Notes: generated by a model not told the origin, from the sequence alone. Shown: positions 1 through 17,699, counted from the first letter of the stretch. The stretch: 64,000 nt of DNA from Chamaelirium japonicum (GCA_947650365.1 OX393550.1:120654374-120718373), one strand, 5' to 3'. Numbers and translations are program-made.

Positions 1-3000
1 TCATACAAACTATTCTAATTCTTTCACACGATCCATTCCAATTCATTCGTACGATCCATTCTAATTCATTCGTACAATCCATTCTATTTCATTCGTGCGA
101 TCCATTCTTACTCATTCGTATGATCCATTCTAATTTATTCGCACGAATGTATCCATTCTAATTCATTCGTACGATCCATTCTAATTCATTCGTACGATCC
201 ATTCTAATTCATTCATATGATCCATTCTAATTCATTCGTACGAATGTATCCATTCTAATTCATTCGCACGAATGTATCCATTCTAATTCATTGATACGAT
301 CTATTCTATTTCATTCGTACGATCCATTCTAATTCATTCGTACAATCCATTCTATTTCATTCGTTCGATCCATTCTTACTCATTCGTACGATCCATTCTA
401 ATTCATTCGCATGAATGTATCCATTCTAATTCATTCATTCGTACGATCCATTCTAATTCATTCGTACGATCCATTCTAATTCATTCGCACGAATGTATCC
501 ATTCTAATTCATTCGCACGAATGTATCCATTCTAGTTCATTCATACCATCTATTCTAATTCATTCATACGATCCATTCTAATTCATTCGTACAATCAATT
601 CTATTTCATTCGTACGATCTATTCTTACTCATTCGTACGATCCATTCTAATTCATTCGCACAAATGTATCCATTCTAATTCATTCGCACGATCCATTCTA
701 ATTCATTTGTACGATCCATTCTAATTCATTCGTACAATCCATTCTATTTCATTCATACGATCCATTCTAATTCATTCGTACAATCCATTTAATTTCATTC
801 GTACGATCCATTCTTACTCATTTGTATGATGCATTCTAATTCATTCGTACGATCCATTCTAATTTATTTGCACGATCCATTCTAATTCATTAGTACGATC
901 CATTCTAATTCATTCGTACGACGCACGATCCATTCTAATTCATTCATACGATCCAATCTAATTCATTCATATGATCCATTCTAATTCATTCGTATGTATC
1001 CATTCTAATTCATTCATACGATCCATTCTAATTCATTCGTACAATCCATTCTATTTCATTCATACGATCCATTCTTACTCATTCGTATGATCCATTCTAA
1101 TTCATTCACACGAACGTATCCATTCTAATTCATTCATACGATCCATTCTAATTCATTCATACGATCCATTCTAATTTATTCATACAATCACTTCTAATTC
1201 TTTCACACGATCCATTCTAATTCATTCGTACAATCCATTCTACGCACGAATGTATCCATTCTAATTCATTCGCACAATCTATTCTAATTCATTCGTACGA
1301 TCCATTCTAATTCATTCGTACGATCCATTCTAATTCATTCGTACAATCCATTCTATTTCATTCGTACGATCCATTCTTACTCATTCGTATGATCCATTCT
1401 AATTCATTCATACAATCCATTCTAATTCATTCATACGATCCATTCAAATTCATTCGTATGATCAATTCTAATTCCTTCGTACGATCCATTCTATTTCATT
1501 CTTAAGATCCATTCTTACTCATTCGTATGATCTATTCTAATTCATTCGCACGAATGTATCCATTCTAATTTATTCATACGATCCATTCTAATTCATTCTT
1601 ACGATCCATTCTAATTCATTCGTACAATCCATTCTATTTCATTCGTATGATCGCACGATCTATTCTAATTCATTCGTACGAACCATTCTAAGTCATAAGT
1701 ACGATCCATTCTATTTCATTCGTACGATCCATTCTAATGAAATAGAATGGATTGTACGAATGAATTAGAATGGATCGTACGAATGAATTAGAATAGATCG
1801 TGTGAAAGAATTAGAATGGATTTATTTCATTCGTAATACGCACGATCCATTCTAATTCATTCATACGATCCAATCTAATTCATTCGTACGATCCATTCTA
1901 ATTCATTCGCCCGCTCCATTCTAATTCATTAATACGATCCATTCTAATTCATTCGTACGACGCACGATCCATTCTAATTCATTCATACGATCCAATCTAA
2001 TTTATTCATACGATCCATTCTAATTCATTCGTATGTATCCATTCTAATTCATTCATACGATCCATTGAATTAGAATGGATATATTCGTGCAAATGAGTTA
2101 GAATGGATCATACGAATGAGTAAGAATGGATTGTATGAATGAATTAGAATGGATCGTATGAATGAATTAGAATGCTTCGTGCGAATGAATGCGAATGGAT
2201 CGTGTGAATGAAATAGAATGGATGGAAATGAATTAGAATGGATCATACGAATGAATTAGAATGGATCGTATGAGTGAATTTAAATGGATCGTGCGAATGA
2301 ATTAGAATGGATCGTACGAATGAATTAGAATGGATCGTACGAATGAATTAGAATGGATCGTACGAATGAATTAGAATAGATCGTACGAATGAGTAAGAAT
2401 GGATCGTACGAATGAAATAGAATGAATTGTACGAATGAATTAGAATGGATCGTACGAATGAATTAGAATGGATCGTGTGAAAGAATTAGAATGGATTGTA
2501 TGAATGAATTAGAATAGATCGTGCGAATGAATTAGAATGGATCATACGAATGAGTAAGAATGGATCGTACGAATGAAATAGAATGGATTGTACGAATGAA
2601 TTAGAATGGATCGTACGAATGAATTAGAATGGATCATATGAAAGAATTAGAATGGATTGTATGAATGAATTAGAATGGATCGTATGAATGAATTAGAATG
2701 GATCGTACGAATGAATTAGAATGGATCGTACGAATGAATTAGAATGGATACATTCGTGCGAATGAATTAGAATGGATCATACGAATGAGTAAGAATGGAT
2801 CGTACGAATGAAATAGAATGGATTGTACGAATGAATTCGAATGGATCGTACGAATGAATTAGAATGGATTGAATTAGAATGAATCGTACGAATGAATTAA
2901 AATTGATCGTATGAATGAATTAGAACAAAGGAATTAGAATGGATCGTACGAAGGAATTAGAATGATACGAATGAATTAGAATGGATCATACGAATGAATT

Positions 3001-6000
3001 AGAATGGATCGTATGAATGAATTAGAATGGATCGTATGCGAATGAATTAGAATGGATCGTACGAATGAATTAGAATGGATCGTACGAATGAATTAGAATG
3101 GATCGTGCGAATGAATTAGATTGGATCGTATGAATGAATTAGAATGGATCGTGCGAATGAATTAGAATGGATCGTACGAATGAATTAGAAGTGATTGTAT
3201 GAATGAATTAAAATGGATCATACAAAGGATGGATACATTCGTGCGAATGAATTAGAATGGATCGTACGAATGAATTAGAATGGATCATATGAATGAGTAA
3301 GAATGGATCGTACGAATGAAATAGAATGGATTGTACGAATGAATTAGAATGGATCGTGCTAATGAATTAGAATTGATCATGCGAATGAATTAGAATGGAT
3401 CGTACGAATGAATTACAATGGATCGTGCGTCATTCACATGATCCATTCTAATTCATTCGCACGAATGAATCCATTCTAATTCATTCATACGATCCATTCT
3501 AATTCATTCGCACAATCCAATGAATTAGAATTGATCGTGCGAATGAATTAGAATGGATCGTACGAATGAATTAGAATGGATCGTGCGAATGAATTAGAAT
3601 GGATCATGCGAATAAATTAGAATGGATCGTACGAATGAATTAGAATGGATACATTCGTGCGAATGAATAAGAATGGATCGTACGAATGAAATAGAATAGA
3701 TCGTACGAATGAATTAGAATGGATCGTACGAATGAATTAGAATAGATTGTACAAAGGAATTAGAATGGATCATACGAATGAATTAGAATGAATGGATCGT
3801 ACGAATGAATTAGAATGGATCGTATATGAATGAATTAGAATGGATTGTACGTATGAATTAGAATGGATACATTCAAGGGAATGAATAAGAAAGGATCGTA
3901 CGAATGAATTAGAATGGATCGTATTCATACGATCCATTCTAATTCCTTCGTACGATCCATTCTAATTCATTCGCACGATCCATTCTAATTCATTCATACG
4001 ATCCATTCTAATTCATTCGTACGATCCATTCTAATTTATTCGCACAATCTATTCTAATTCATTCGTACGATCCATTCTAATTCATTTGTACGATCCATTC
4101 TAATTCATTCGAACAATCCATTCTATTTCATTAGAATGGATCATACGAGTGAAATAGAATGGATCGTACTTATGAATTAGAATGGATCGTACGAATGAAT
4201 TAGATCCATTCTAATTAATTCGAACAATCTATTCTATTTCATTCGTACGATCCATTCTTACTCATTCATATGATCCATTCTAATTCATTCGTACGATCCA
4301 TTCTAATTTATTCGTACGATCCATTCTAATTCATTCGTACAATCCATTCTATTTCATTCGTACGATCAATTCTTACTCATTCGTATGATCCATTCTAATT
4401 CATTCGCACGAATGTATCCATTCTAATTCATTCGTACGATCCATTCTAATTCATTCGTACAATCCATTCTATTTCATTCGTACGATCCATTCTTACTCAT
4501 TCGTATGATCCATTCTAATTCATTCGTACAATCTATTATAATTCATTCGTACGATCCATTCTAATTCATTCGCACGATCCATTCTAATTCATTTGTACGA
4601 TCCATTCTATTTCATTCGTACGATCCATTCTAATTCATTCGTACGATCCATTCAAATTCATTCGCACGAATGTATCCATTCTAATTCATTCGTACGATCC
4701 ATTCTAATTTATTCGCACGATCCATTCTAATTCATTCATATGTACAATCCATTCTAATTCATTCGCACGATCCATTCTAATTCATTCATACGATCCATTC
4801 TAATTCATTCGTACGATCCATTCTAATTCATTCGCACGATCCATTCTAATTCATTCATACGATCCATTCTAATTCATTCGTACGATCCATTCGAATTCAC
4901 CCATACGATACATTCCAATTCATTCGTATGATCCATTCTAATTCATTTGTATCCATTCTATTTCATTCGCACGATCCATTCGAATTCATTCGCATGATCC
5001 ATTCTAATTCATTCGTACGATCCATTCTAATTATTCATACAATCCATTCTAATTCTTTCGCATGATCCATTCTAATTCATTCGTACGATCCATTTTAATT
5101 CATTCATACGATCCATTCTAATTCATTCATGCGATTGAATTAGAATAGGTCGTACGAATGAATTAGAATGGATACATTCGTGCGAATTAATTAGAATGGA
5201 TCGTACGAATGAATTAGAGTGGATCGTGTCAAAGAATTAGAATGGATTGCATGAATGAATTAGAATGAATCGTATGAATGAATTAGAATGGATCGTGCGA
5301 ATGAATTAGAATGGATCGTGCGAATGAAATAGAATGGATACAAATGAATTAGAATGGATCATACGACTGAATTAGAATGGATCGCATGAGTGAATTCGAA
5401 TGGATCGTGCGAATGAATTAGAATGGATTGTACGAATGAATTAGAATGGATCGTGCTAATGAGTAAGAATGGATCGTACGAATGAAATAGAATGGATCGT
5501 ATGAATTAGAATGGATCGTACGAAGGAATTAGAATGGATACATTCGTGCGAATGAATTAGAATGGATCGTACGAATGAGTAAGAATGATTCGTACGAATG
5601 AATTAGAATGGATCGTACGAAGGAATTAGAATGGATACATTCGTGTGAATGAATTGGAATGGATCGCATGACTGAATTAGAATGGATACATTCGTGCGGA
5701 AGAATTAGAATGGATCGTACGAATGAATTAGAATAGATCATACGAATGAATTAGAATGGATCGTGTGAAAGAATTAGAATGGATCGTGTGAAAGAATTAG
5801 AATGGATTGTACGAATGAATTAGAATGGATCGTACTAATGAATTAGAATGGATCGTACGAATGAATTAGAATGGATCGTGTGAAAGAATTAGAATAGATT
5901 GTATGAATGAATTAGAATGGATCGTATGAATGAATTAGAATGGATCGTGCGAATGAATTCGAATGGATCGTGCGAATGAAATAGAATGGATACAAATGAA

Positions 6001-9000
6001 TTAGAATGGATCATACGAATGAATTAGAATGGTTCATATGAGTGAATTCGAATAGAATGTGCGAATAAATTAGAATGGATTGTACGAATGAATTAGAATG
6101 GATCGTGCGAATGAAATAGAATGGATCGTACGAATGAATTAGAATGGATCGTACGAATGAATTAGAATGGATACATTCGTGCGAATGAATTAGAATGGAT
6201 CATATGAATGAATTAGAATGGATCGTGCGAATGAATTAGAATGGATACATTCGTGCGAATGAATTAGAATGGATCGTACGAATGAGTAAGAATGAATCGT
6301 ACGATTGAAATAGAATGGATTATACGAATGAATTAGAATGGATCGTACGAATGAATTAGAATGGATCGTACGAATGAATTAGAATGGATACATTCGTGCG
6401 AATAAATTAGAATGGATCGTACGAATGAATCCATTCTAATTCATTCGCACGAATGTATCCATTCTAATTCATTCGTACGATCCATTCTAATTCATTCGTA
6501 CGATCCATTCTAATTCATTCGCACGATCCATTCTAATTCATTCGCACGAATGAATCCATTCTAATTCATTCGTACAATCCATTCTATTTCATTCGTACGA
6601 TCCATTCTTACTCATTCGTACGAATCATTCTAATTCATTCGTGCGAATGAATTAGAATGGATACATTCGTGCGAATGAATTAGAATGGATCATACGAATG
6701 AGTAAGATCCTTTCTAATTCATTCGCACGAATGTATCCATTCTAATTCATTAGAACAATCCATTCTAATTCATTCGTACGATCCATTCTAATTCATTCGT
6801 ACAATCCATTCTATTTCATTCGTACGATCCATTCTTACTCATTCGTACGATCCATTCTAATTCATTCGCACAAATGTATCCATTATAATTCATTCGCACG
6901 ATCCATTCTAATTCATTCGTACGATCCCTTCTAATTCATTCGTATAATCCATTCTATTTCATTCGTACGATCCATTCAAATTCATTCGTACAATCTATTC
7001 TATTTCATTCGTATGATCCATTCTTACTCATTCGTATGATCCATTCTAATTCATTTGCATGAATTTATCCATTCTAATTCATTCGTCGATCCATTCTAAT
7101 TCATTCGTACGATCCATTCTAATTCATTCATACGATCCATTCTAATTCATTCATACGATCCATTCTAATTTATTCGCACGATCCATTCGAATTCATTTGT
7201 ACGATCCATTCTAATTCATTCTGTACGATCCATTCTAATTCACTCGTATGATCCATTCTAATTCATTTGTATCCATTCTATTTCATTCGTACGATCCATT
7301 TGAATTCATTCGTACGATCCATTCTGATTCAATCGTATAATACATTCTATTTCATTCGTACGATCCATTCTTACTCATTCGTATGATCCATTCTAATTCA
7401 TTCGCACGAATGTATCCATTCTAAGTCATTCGCACGATCCATTCTAATTCATCCGCATGATCCATTCTAATTCATTCGTACAATCCATTCTAATTCATTC
7501 GTACAATCCATTCTATTTCATTCGTACGATCCATTCTTATACATTCGTACGATCTATTCTAATTCATTCGCACAATCCATTCTAATTCTTTTGCACGAAT
7601 GTATCCATTCTAATTCATTCGTACGATCCATTCTAATTCATTCGTACGATCCATTCTAATTCATTCGCACGATCCATTCTAATTCATTCATACGATCCAA
7701 TCTAATTCATTCCTACGATCCATGCGAATTCATATGTACGATCCATTCTAATTCATTTATACGATCCAATCTAATTCATTCATACAATCCATTCTAATTC
7801 ATTCGCACGAATTTATCCATTCTTATTCATTCGTATGATCCATTCTAATTCATTCGCACAATCTATTCTAATACATTCATACGTTCCATTCTAATTCATT
7901 CGCACGATCCATTCTAATTCTTTCGTACGATCCATTCTATTTTATTCGCACGATCCATTCTAATTCATTCGCACGATCCATTCTAATTCATTCGTACGAT
8001 CCATTCTAATTCATTCGTACAATCCATTCTATTTTATTCGTACGATCCATTCTTACTCATTCGTATGATCCATTCAAATTCATTCATACAATCCATTCTA
8101 TTTCATTCGTACGATCCATTCTTACTTATTCGTACGATCCATTCTAATTCATTCGTACGATCCATTCTAATTCATTCGCACGATCCATTCTAATTCCTTT
8201 GTACGATCCATACGAATGAATTAGAATGGATCTATGAGTGAATTAGAATCGAACGTACGAATGAATTAGAATAGATTGTGCGAATGAATTAGAATGGATC
8301 GTATGAATGAATTAGAATGGATACATTCGCGCGAATGAATTAGAATGGATTGTATGAATGAATTAGATTGGATCGTGTAAATGAATTAGAATGGATCGTA
8401 CGAATGAATTGGAATGGATCGTGCGAATGAATTAGAATGGATCGTACGAATTAATTGGAATGGATACATTCGTGCGAATGAATTAGAATAGATCATATGA
8501 ATGAATTAGATTGTACGAAGGAATTAGAATGGATCATATGAATGAAATAGAATGGATCGTAATCTAATTTATTCATACGATCCATTCTAATTCATTCGCA
8601 CAATCAATTCTAATTCATTTGTACGATCCATTCTAATTCATTCGTACGATCTATTCTAATTCATTCGTACGATCCATTCTAATTCATTCGCACGAATGTA
8701 TCCATTCTAATTCATACGATCCAATCTAATTCATTTGTACAATCCATTCTAATTCATTCATATGATCCATTCTAATTCCTTTGTACAATCCATTCTATTT
8801 CATTCGTACGATTCATTCTAATTCATTCGTACAATCCATTCATTCGTACGAAGGAATTATAATGGATCGTACGAATGAATTAGAATGGATCGTACGAATG
8901 CTTTAGATTGGATCGTATGAATGAATTAGAATGGATCGTGCGAATGAATTAGAATGGATCGTAAGAATGTATTAGAATGGATCGTATGAATGAATTAGAA

Positions 9001-12000
9001 TGGATCGTACAAATGATGGATACATTCGTGCGAATGAATTAGAATGGATCGTACGAATGAATTAGAATGGATCGTGTGAAAGAATTAGAATGGATTGTAT
9101 GAATGAATTAGAATTGATCATTCGAATGAATTAGAATGGATCCGTACGATCCATTCTAATTCATACGATCCATTTTATTTCATTCATACGATCCATTCTA
9201 ATTCATTCGCACGATCCATTCTAATTCATTTATACGATCCATTCTAATTCCTCCGTACGATCCATTCTAATTCCTTCGTACGATCCATTCGAATTCATTC
9301 ATATGATCCATTCTAATTCATTCGTACGATCCATTAGAATGGATCGTATGAATGAATTAGATTGGATCGATTGTATGAATGAATTAGAATGGATCGTGTG
9401 AATGAATTAGAATGGATCGTATGAATGAATTAGAATGGATCGTATCAGTGAATTCGAATTGATCGTGCGAATGAATTAAAATGGATTGTACGAATGAATT
9501 AGAATGAATCGTGCGCACGATCAATTCTAATTCATTAATACGATCCATTCTTACTCATTCGTAAGATCCATTCTAATTCATTCGTATGATCCAATCTAAT
9601 TCATTCATACGATCTATTCTAATTCCTTCATACGATCCATTCTAATTCATACGATCCATTCTATTTCATTCATACGATCCATTCTAATTCATTCGCACGA
9701 TCCATTCTAATTCATTCATACGATCCATTCTAATTCATTCGCACGAACCATTCTAATTCATTCACACGATCCTTCCTAATTCATTTGTACGATCCATTCT
9801 AATTCATTCGTACGATCCATTCTAATTCATTCGTACGATCAATTCTAATTCATTCGTACGATCCATTCTAATTCATTCGCACAATCTATTCTAATTCATT
9901 CGTACGATCCATTCTAATTCATTCATACGATTAATCTAATTCATTCGCACGATCCATTCTAATTCATTCAATCGATCCATTCTAATTCATTCATACAATC
10001 CATTCTAATTCTTTTGCACGAATGTATCCATTCTAATTCATTCGTACGATCCATTCTAATTCATTCGTACGATCCATTCTAATTCATTCATTCGATCCAT
10101 TCTAATTCATTCATACAATCCATTCTAATTCTTTTGCACGAATGTATCCATTCTAATTCATTCGTACGATCCATTCTAATTTATTCATACGATCCATTCT
10201 AATTCCTTCGTACGATCCATTCTAATTCATTCGTACGATCCATTCTAATTCATTCGCACGATCCATTCTAATTCATTCATACGATCCATTCTAATTCATT
10301 CGCACGATCCATTCTAATTCACTAATACGATCCAATCTAATTCATTCATACGATCCATTCTAATTCATTCGCACGATCCATTCTAATTCATTCATACGAT
10401 CCTTACTAATTCATTCGTACGATCCATTCTAATTCATTCATACGATCCAATCTAATTAATTCATACGATCCATTCTAATTCATTTGCATGATCCATTCTA
10501 ATTCCATTCTATTTTATTCGTACCATCCATTATTACGATCCATTCTTATTCATTCGTACGATCCATTCTAATTCATTCGCACGAATGTATCCCTTCTAAT
10601 TCATTCGTACGATCCATTCTAATTCATTCGCATGATCCATTCTAATTCATTCGTTCGAACCATTCTAATTCATTCGTACAATCCATTCTAATTCATTCGC
10701 ACGATCCATTGTAATTCATTCGCACAATCTATTCTAATTCATTCATACGATCCATTCTAACTCATTCGCACGAATGTATCCATTTTAATTCATTCGTACG
10801 ATCCATTCTAATTCATTCGTACAATCCACTCAATTTCATTCGTATGATCCATTCTTACTCATTCGTACGATCCATTCTAATTCATTCGCACGAATGTATC
10901 CATTCTAATTCCTTCATATGATCCATTCTAATTCCTTCGTACAATCTATTCCAATTCATTCGTACGATCCATTCTAATTCATTCATACAATCCAATCTAA
11001 ATCATTCATACGATCCATTCTAATTCATTCGCACGAATGTATCCATTCTAATTCATTCGTACGCGTACGATCTATTCTAATTCATACGATCCATTCTATT
11101 TCAATAATACGGATCCATTGTAATTCATTCGCACGATCCATTCTAATTTATTCGTACGATCCATTCTAATTCCTTTGTACGACCCATTATATTTCATTCG
11201 TATGATCCACGTGCTAATGAATTAGAATTGATCGTACGAATGAATTAGAATGTATCGTGCTAATGAATTAAAATGGATCGTACGAATGAATTAGAATAGA
11301 TCGTACGAATGAATTAGAATGGATACATTCGTGCGAATGAATTAGAATGGATCGTACGAATGAATTAGAATGGATCGTGCGAATGAATTAGAATGGATCG
11401 TATGAATGAATTAGAATGGATCATATGAGTGAATTAGAATGGATTGTGCGAATGAATTAGAATAGATTGTACGAATGAATTAGAATGGATTGTACGAATT
11501 AATAAGAATGGATCGTGCGAATAAAATAGAATGGATCGTGCGAATGAATTAGAATGGATCGTGCGAATGAATTAGAATGGATCGTACGAATGAATTAGAA
11601 TGGATATATTCGTGCAAATGAATTAGAATGGATCGTACGAATGAATTAGAATAGATCGTACGAATGAATTAGAAGGGATCGTATAAATGAATTAGAATGG
11701 ATCGTACGAATGAATTAGAATGGATACATTCGTGCGAATGAATTAGAATGGATCGTACGAATGAATTAGAATAGATTGTGTGAATGAATTAGAACGGATC
11801 ATACGAATGAGTAAGAATGGATCGTACGAATGAAATAGAATGGATTGTATGAATGAATTTGAATTGATCGTACGAATGAATTAGAATGGATACATTCGTG
11901 CGAATGAATTAGAATGGATCCTGCTAATGAATTAGAATTGATTGTACAAATGAATTAGAATGGATACATTCGTGCGAAAGAATTAGAATGTATCGTACGA

Positions 12001-15000
12001 AGGAATTAGAATGGATCGTACGTACGAAGGAACTAGAATAGATCGTACATATGAATTAGAATGGATTGTACGAATGAATTAGAATGGATCGTACGAAGGA
12101 ATTAGAATGGATCGTACGAATGAATTAGAATAGATTGTGCGAATGAATTAGAATGGATACATTCGTACGAATGAATTAGAATGGATCGTACGAATGAAAT
12201 AGAATGGATCGTAATAATGGATCGTACGTATGAATTTGTACGTATGAATGAATTAGAATGGATCGGATTAGAATGGATCGTACGAATGAAATAGAATGGA
12301 TCGTACGTATCAATTAGAATGGATACATTCATGGGAATGAATTAGAATGGATCGTACGAAGGAATTAGAATTGATCGTACGAAGGAATTAGAATGGATCG
12401 TACGTATGAATTAGAATTGATACATTCATGCGAATGAATTTGAATGGATCGTACGAATGAATTAGAATGGATCGTAATAATGAATCGTACGAATGAAATA
12501 GAATGGATCGTACGAATGAATTAGAATGGATCGTTCTAATGAATTAGAATTGATCGTACGAATGAATTAGAATAGATTGTGCGAATGAATTAGAATGGAT
12601 CGTACGAATGAATTAGAATGGATACATTCGTGCGAATGAATTAGAATGTTTCGTACGAATGAGTAAGAATGGATCGTACGAATGAAATAGAATGGATTGT
12701 ACGAATGAATTAGAATGGATTCATTCGTGCGAATGAATTCGAATGGATCGTGCGAATGAATTAGAATGGATCGTATGAATGAATTAGAATGGATACATTC
12801 GTGCGAATGAATTAGAATGGATCGTACGAATGAATTAGAATCGATCGTACTTATGCAATAGAATGGATCGTACAAAGGAATTAGAATGGATCATACGAAT
12901 GAAATATAATGGGTCGTACAATGGAATTAGAATGGATCGTGCGAATGAATTAGAATGGATACATTCGTGCAAAAGAATTAGAATGGATTGTATGAATGAA
13001 TTAGAATGGATCGTCCTAATGAATTAGAATGGATCGTACGAATGAATTAGAATAGATTGTGCGAATGAATTAGAATGAATCGTACGAATGAATTAGAATG
13101 GATCGTAATAATGGATCATACGAATGAAATAGAATGGATCGTACGAATGAATTAGCATGGATCGTGCTAATGAATTAGAATGGAACGTACGAATGAATTA
13201 GAATAGATTGTGTGAATGAATTAGAATGGATCGTACGAATGAATTAGAATGGATCGTACGAATGAATTAGAATGGATACATTCGTGCAAATGAATTAGAA
13301 TGGATCGTACGAATGAGTAAGAATGGATCGTACGAATGAAATAGAATGGATTGTACGAATGAATTAGAATGGATTCATTCGTGCGAATGAATTAGAATGG
13401 ATCGTGCGAATGAATTAGAATGGATCGTATGAATGAATTAGAATGGATACATTCGTGCGAATGAATTAGAATGGATCGTACGAATGAATTAGAATGGATC
13501 GTACGAAGGAATTAGAATGGATCGTACGAAAGAATTAGAATGGATCGTACGAATGAATTAGAATGGATACATTCGTGCGAATGAATTAGAATAGATCGTA
13601 CGAATGTGTAAGAATGGATCGTACGAATGTAATAGAATAGATTGTACGAATGAATTAGAATGGATACATTCGTGACGATCCATTCTAATTCATTCATACG
13701 ATCCATTCTAATTCATTCGCACGTACGAATGAATTAGAATAGATCGTACGAATGAATTAGAATGGATAATACGAATGAAATAGATGGATACAATCGTGCG
13801 AATAAATTAGAATAGATGGTAAGGATGAATTAGAATGGATCGTGCGAATGAATTAGAATGGATTGTACGAATGAATTAGAATGGATTGTATGAATGAATT
13901 AGAATGGATCATACAAAGGATGGATACATTCATGCGAATGAATTAGAATGGATCATACGAATGAATTAGAATGGATCGTGTGAAAGAATTAAAATGGATT
14001 GTATGAATGAATTAGAATTGATCATGCGAATGAATTAGAATGGATCGTACGAATGAGTTAGAATGGATCGTACGAATGAATTAGAATGGATCGTATGAAT
14101 GAAATAGAATGGATCGTATTAATTAGAATGGATCGTACGAATGAAATAGAATAGATCGTACAAATGAATTAGAATGGATACATTCGTGCAAATGAATTAG
14201 AATGGATCGTACGAATGAATTAGAATGGATCGTGCGAATGAAATAGAATGGATCGTACGAGTGAGTAAGAATGGATCGTACGAATGTATTCGTGCGTGTC
14301 AATGAATTAGAATGGATTATGCGAATGAATTAGAATGGATACATTCGTGCGAATGAATTAGAATGGATCGTATGAATGAATTAGATTGGATAGATTGTAT
14401 GAATGAATTAGAATGGATCGTGCGAATGAATTAGAATGGATCGTATGAATGAATTAGAAAGGATCGTATGAGTGAATTCGAATGGATCGTGCGAATGAAT
14501 TAGAATGGATTGTACGAATGAATAAGAATGGATCGTATGAATGAATTAGAATGGATCGTGTGAATGAATTAGAATGGATCGTACGAATGAATTAGAATGG
14601 ATCGTATGAATGAATTAGAATGGATCGTGGTACGATCCATTCTAATTCATTTATACGATCCAATATAATTCATTCATACAATCCATTCTAATTCATTCGC
14701 ACGAATTTATCCATTCTAATTCATTCATACGATCCATTCTAATTCATTCGCACGGTCCATTCTAATTCATTCGCACGATCCATTCTAATTCATTCGCACG
14801 ATCCATTCTAATTCATTCGCACGATCCATTCTAATTCATTCGTACGATCCATTCTAATTCATTCACACGATCCATTCTAATTCATTCGTACGATCCATTC
14901 TAATTCATTCGCACGATCCATTCTAATTCATTCGTCGTACGAAGGAATGGATGGTACGAATGAATTAGATTCGATCGTATGAATGAATTAGAATGGATCG

Positions 15001-17699
15001 TGCAAATGAATTAGAATGGATCGTACGAATGAATTAGAATGGATCGTACGAATGAATTAGAATGGATCGTACGAATGAATTAGAATGAATCGTATGAATG
15101 AATTAGATTGGATCGTATGAATGAATTAGAATGGATCGTACGAATGAAATAGAATGGATCGTACGAATGAATTAGAATGGATCGTGCGAATGAATTAGAA
15201 TGGATCGTACAAAGGAATTAGAATGGATCGTACGAAGGAATTAGAATGGATCGTACGAATGAATTAGAATGGATACATTCTAATTCCTTCATACGATCCA
15301 TTCTAATTCATACGATCTATTCTATTTCATTCATACGATCCATTCTAATTCATTCGCATGATCCATTCTAATTCATTCATACGATCCATTCTAATTCATT
15401 CGCACGATCCATTCTAATTCATTCGCACGATCCTTTATAATTCATTCGTACAATCCATTCTAATTCATTCATACGATCCATTCTAATTCATTCGTACGAT
15501 CCATTCTAATTCATTCGCACAATCTATTCTAATTCATTCGTACGATCAATTCTAATTCATTCGTACGATCCATTCTAATTCATTCGCACAATCTATTCTA
15601 ATTCATTCGTACGATCCATTCTAATTCATTCGCTCGAATATATCCATTCTAGTTCATTCATACGATCCATTCTAATTCCTTCGTACGATCCATTCTAATT
15701 CCTTCGTACAGTCCATTCTAATTCATTCGCACGATCCATTCTAATTCATTCGCACGATCCATTCTAATTCATTAATACGATCCAATCTAATTCATTTGCA
15801 AATGAATTAGAATAGATCGTACGAATGGATTAGAATGGATCGTGTGAATGAATTATAATGGATCGTACGAAGGAATTAGAATGGATCATACGAATGAATT
15901 AGAATGGATCGTGCGAATGAATTAGAATGGATCGTACGAATGAATTAGAATGGATACATTCATGCGAATGAATTAGAATGGATCGTATGAATGAATTAGA
16001 ATGCACGAATGTATCCATTCTAATTCATTCGTACGATCCATTCTAATTCAATCGCACGATCCAGTCTAATTCATTCGCACAATATATTCTAATTCATTCA
16101 TACGATCCATTCTAATTCATTCGCACGAATGTATCCATTCTAATTCATTCGTACGATCCATTCCAATTCCTTCGTACGAATGTATCCACTTTAATTCATT
16201 CGTACGATCCATTCTAATTCCTTCGTACGCTCCATTCTAATTCTATCCATTCTAATTCATTCATATGTACAAATTCATACGTACGATCCATTATTACGAT
16301 CCATTCTAATTCATTCGTACGATCCATTCTAATTCCTTCGTACGATCCATTCTAATTCATTCATACGATCCATTCTAATTCATTCGTACGATCCATTCTA
16401 ATTCATTCATACGATCCATTCTAATTCATTCATACGATCCATTCTAATTCATTCGTCCGATCCATTCTAATTCCTTCGTACGATCCATTCTAATTCCTTC
16501 ATACGATCTATTCTAATTCATTCGCATGATCCATTCTAATTCCTTCGTATCCATTCTAATTCATTCGTTCGATCCATTCTAATTCATTCACATGATCCAT
16601 TCTAATTCATTAATACGATCAAATTTAATTCATTCATACGATCCATTCTAATTCATTCATACAATCCATTCAAATTCTTTCACACGATCCATTCTAATTC
16701 ATTCGTATGATCAATTCTAATTCATTCGTACGATCCATTCTAATTCATTCGCACGAATGTATCCAGATCCATTCTAATTCATTCGCACGATCCATTCTAA
16801 TTCATTCGCACGATCCATTCTAATTCATTCGTACAATCCATTCTTACACATTCGTACGATCCATTCTAATTCATTCATACAATCCATTCTAATTCTTTTA
16901 CACGAATGTATCCATTCTAATTCATTCGTACGATCCATTCTAATTCCTTCGTACGATCCATTCTAATTCCATCGTACGATCCATTCTAATTCGTTCACAC
17001 GATCCATTCTAATTCATTCGTACGATCCATTCTAATTCATTCGCACGAATGTATCCAGATCCATTCTAATTCTTTTGCACGATCCATTCTAATTCATTCG
17101 CACGATCCATTGTAATTCATTCGTACAATCCATTCTTACTCATTCGTAAGATCCATTCTAATTCATTCATACAATCCATTCTAATTCTTTTGCACAAATA
17201 TATCCATTCTAATTCATTCGTATGATCCAATCTAATTCATTCATACAACCCATTCTATTTCATTCGTACGATTCATTCTAATTCTTTTGCACGAATGTAT
17301 CTATTCTAATTCATTCGTACGATCTATTCTAATTCATTCGCACGAATGCATCCATTCTAATTCATTCGTACGATCCATTCAAATTCATTCATACGATCCA
17401 TTCTAATTCATTCATACGATCCATTCTAATTCATTTGTACGATCCATTCTAATTCATTTATACAATCCATTCCAATTAATTCGCACGATCCATTCGAATT
17501 CACTCATACGATCCATTCTAATTCATTCGTATGATCCATTCTAATTCATTTGTATCCATTCTATTTCATTCGCACGATCCATTCGAATTCATTCGTACGA
17601 TCCATTCTAATTTCCATTCTAATTCATTCGTACGATCCATTCTAATTCATTCGCATGAATGTATCCATTCTAATTAATTCGTATGATCCATTCTAATTT

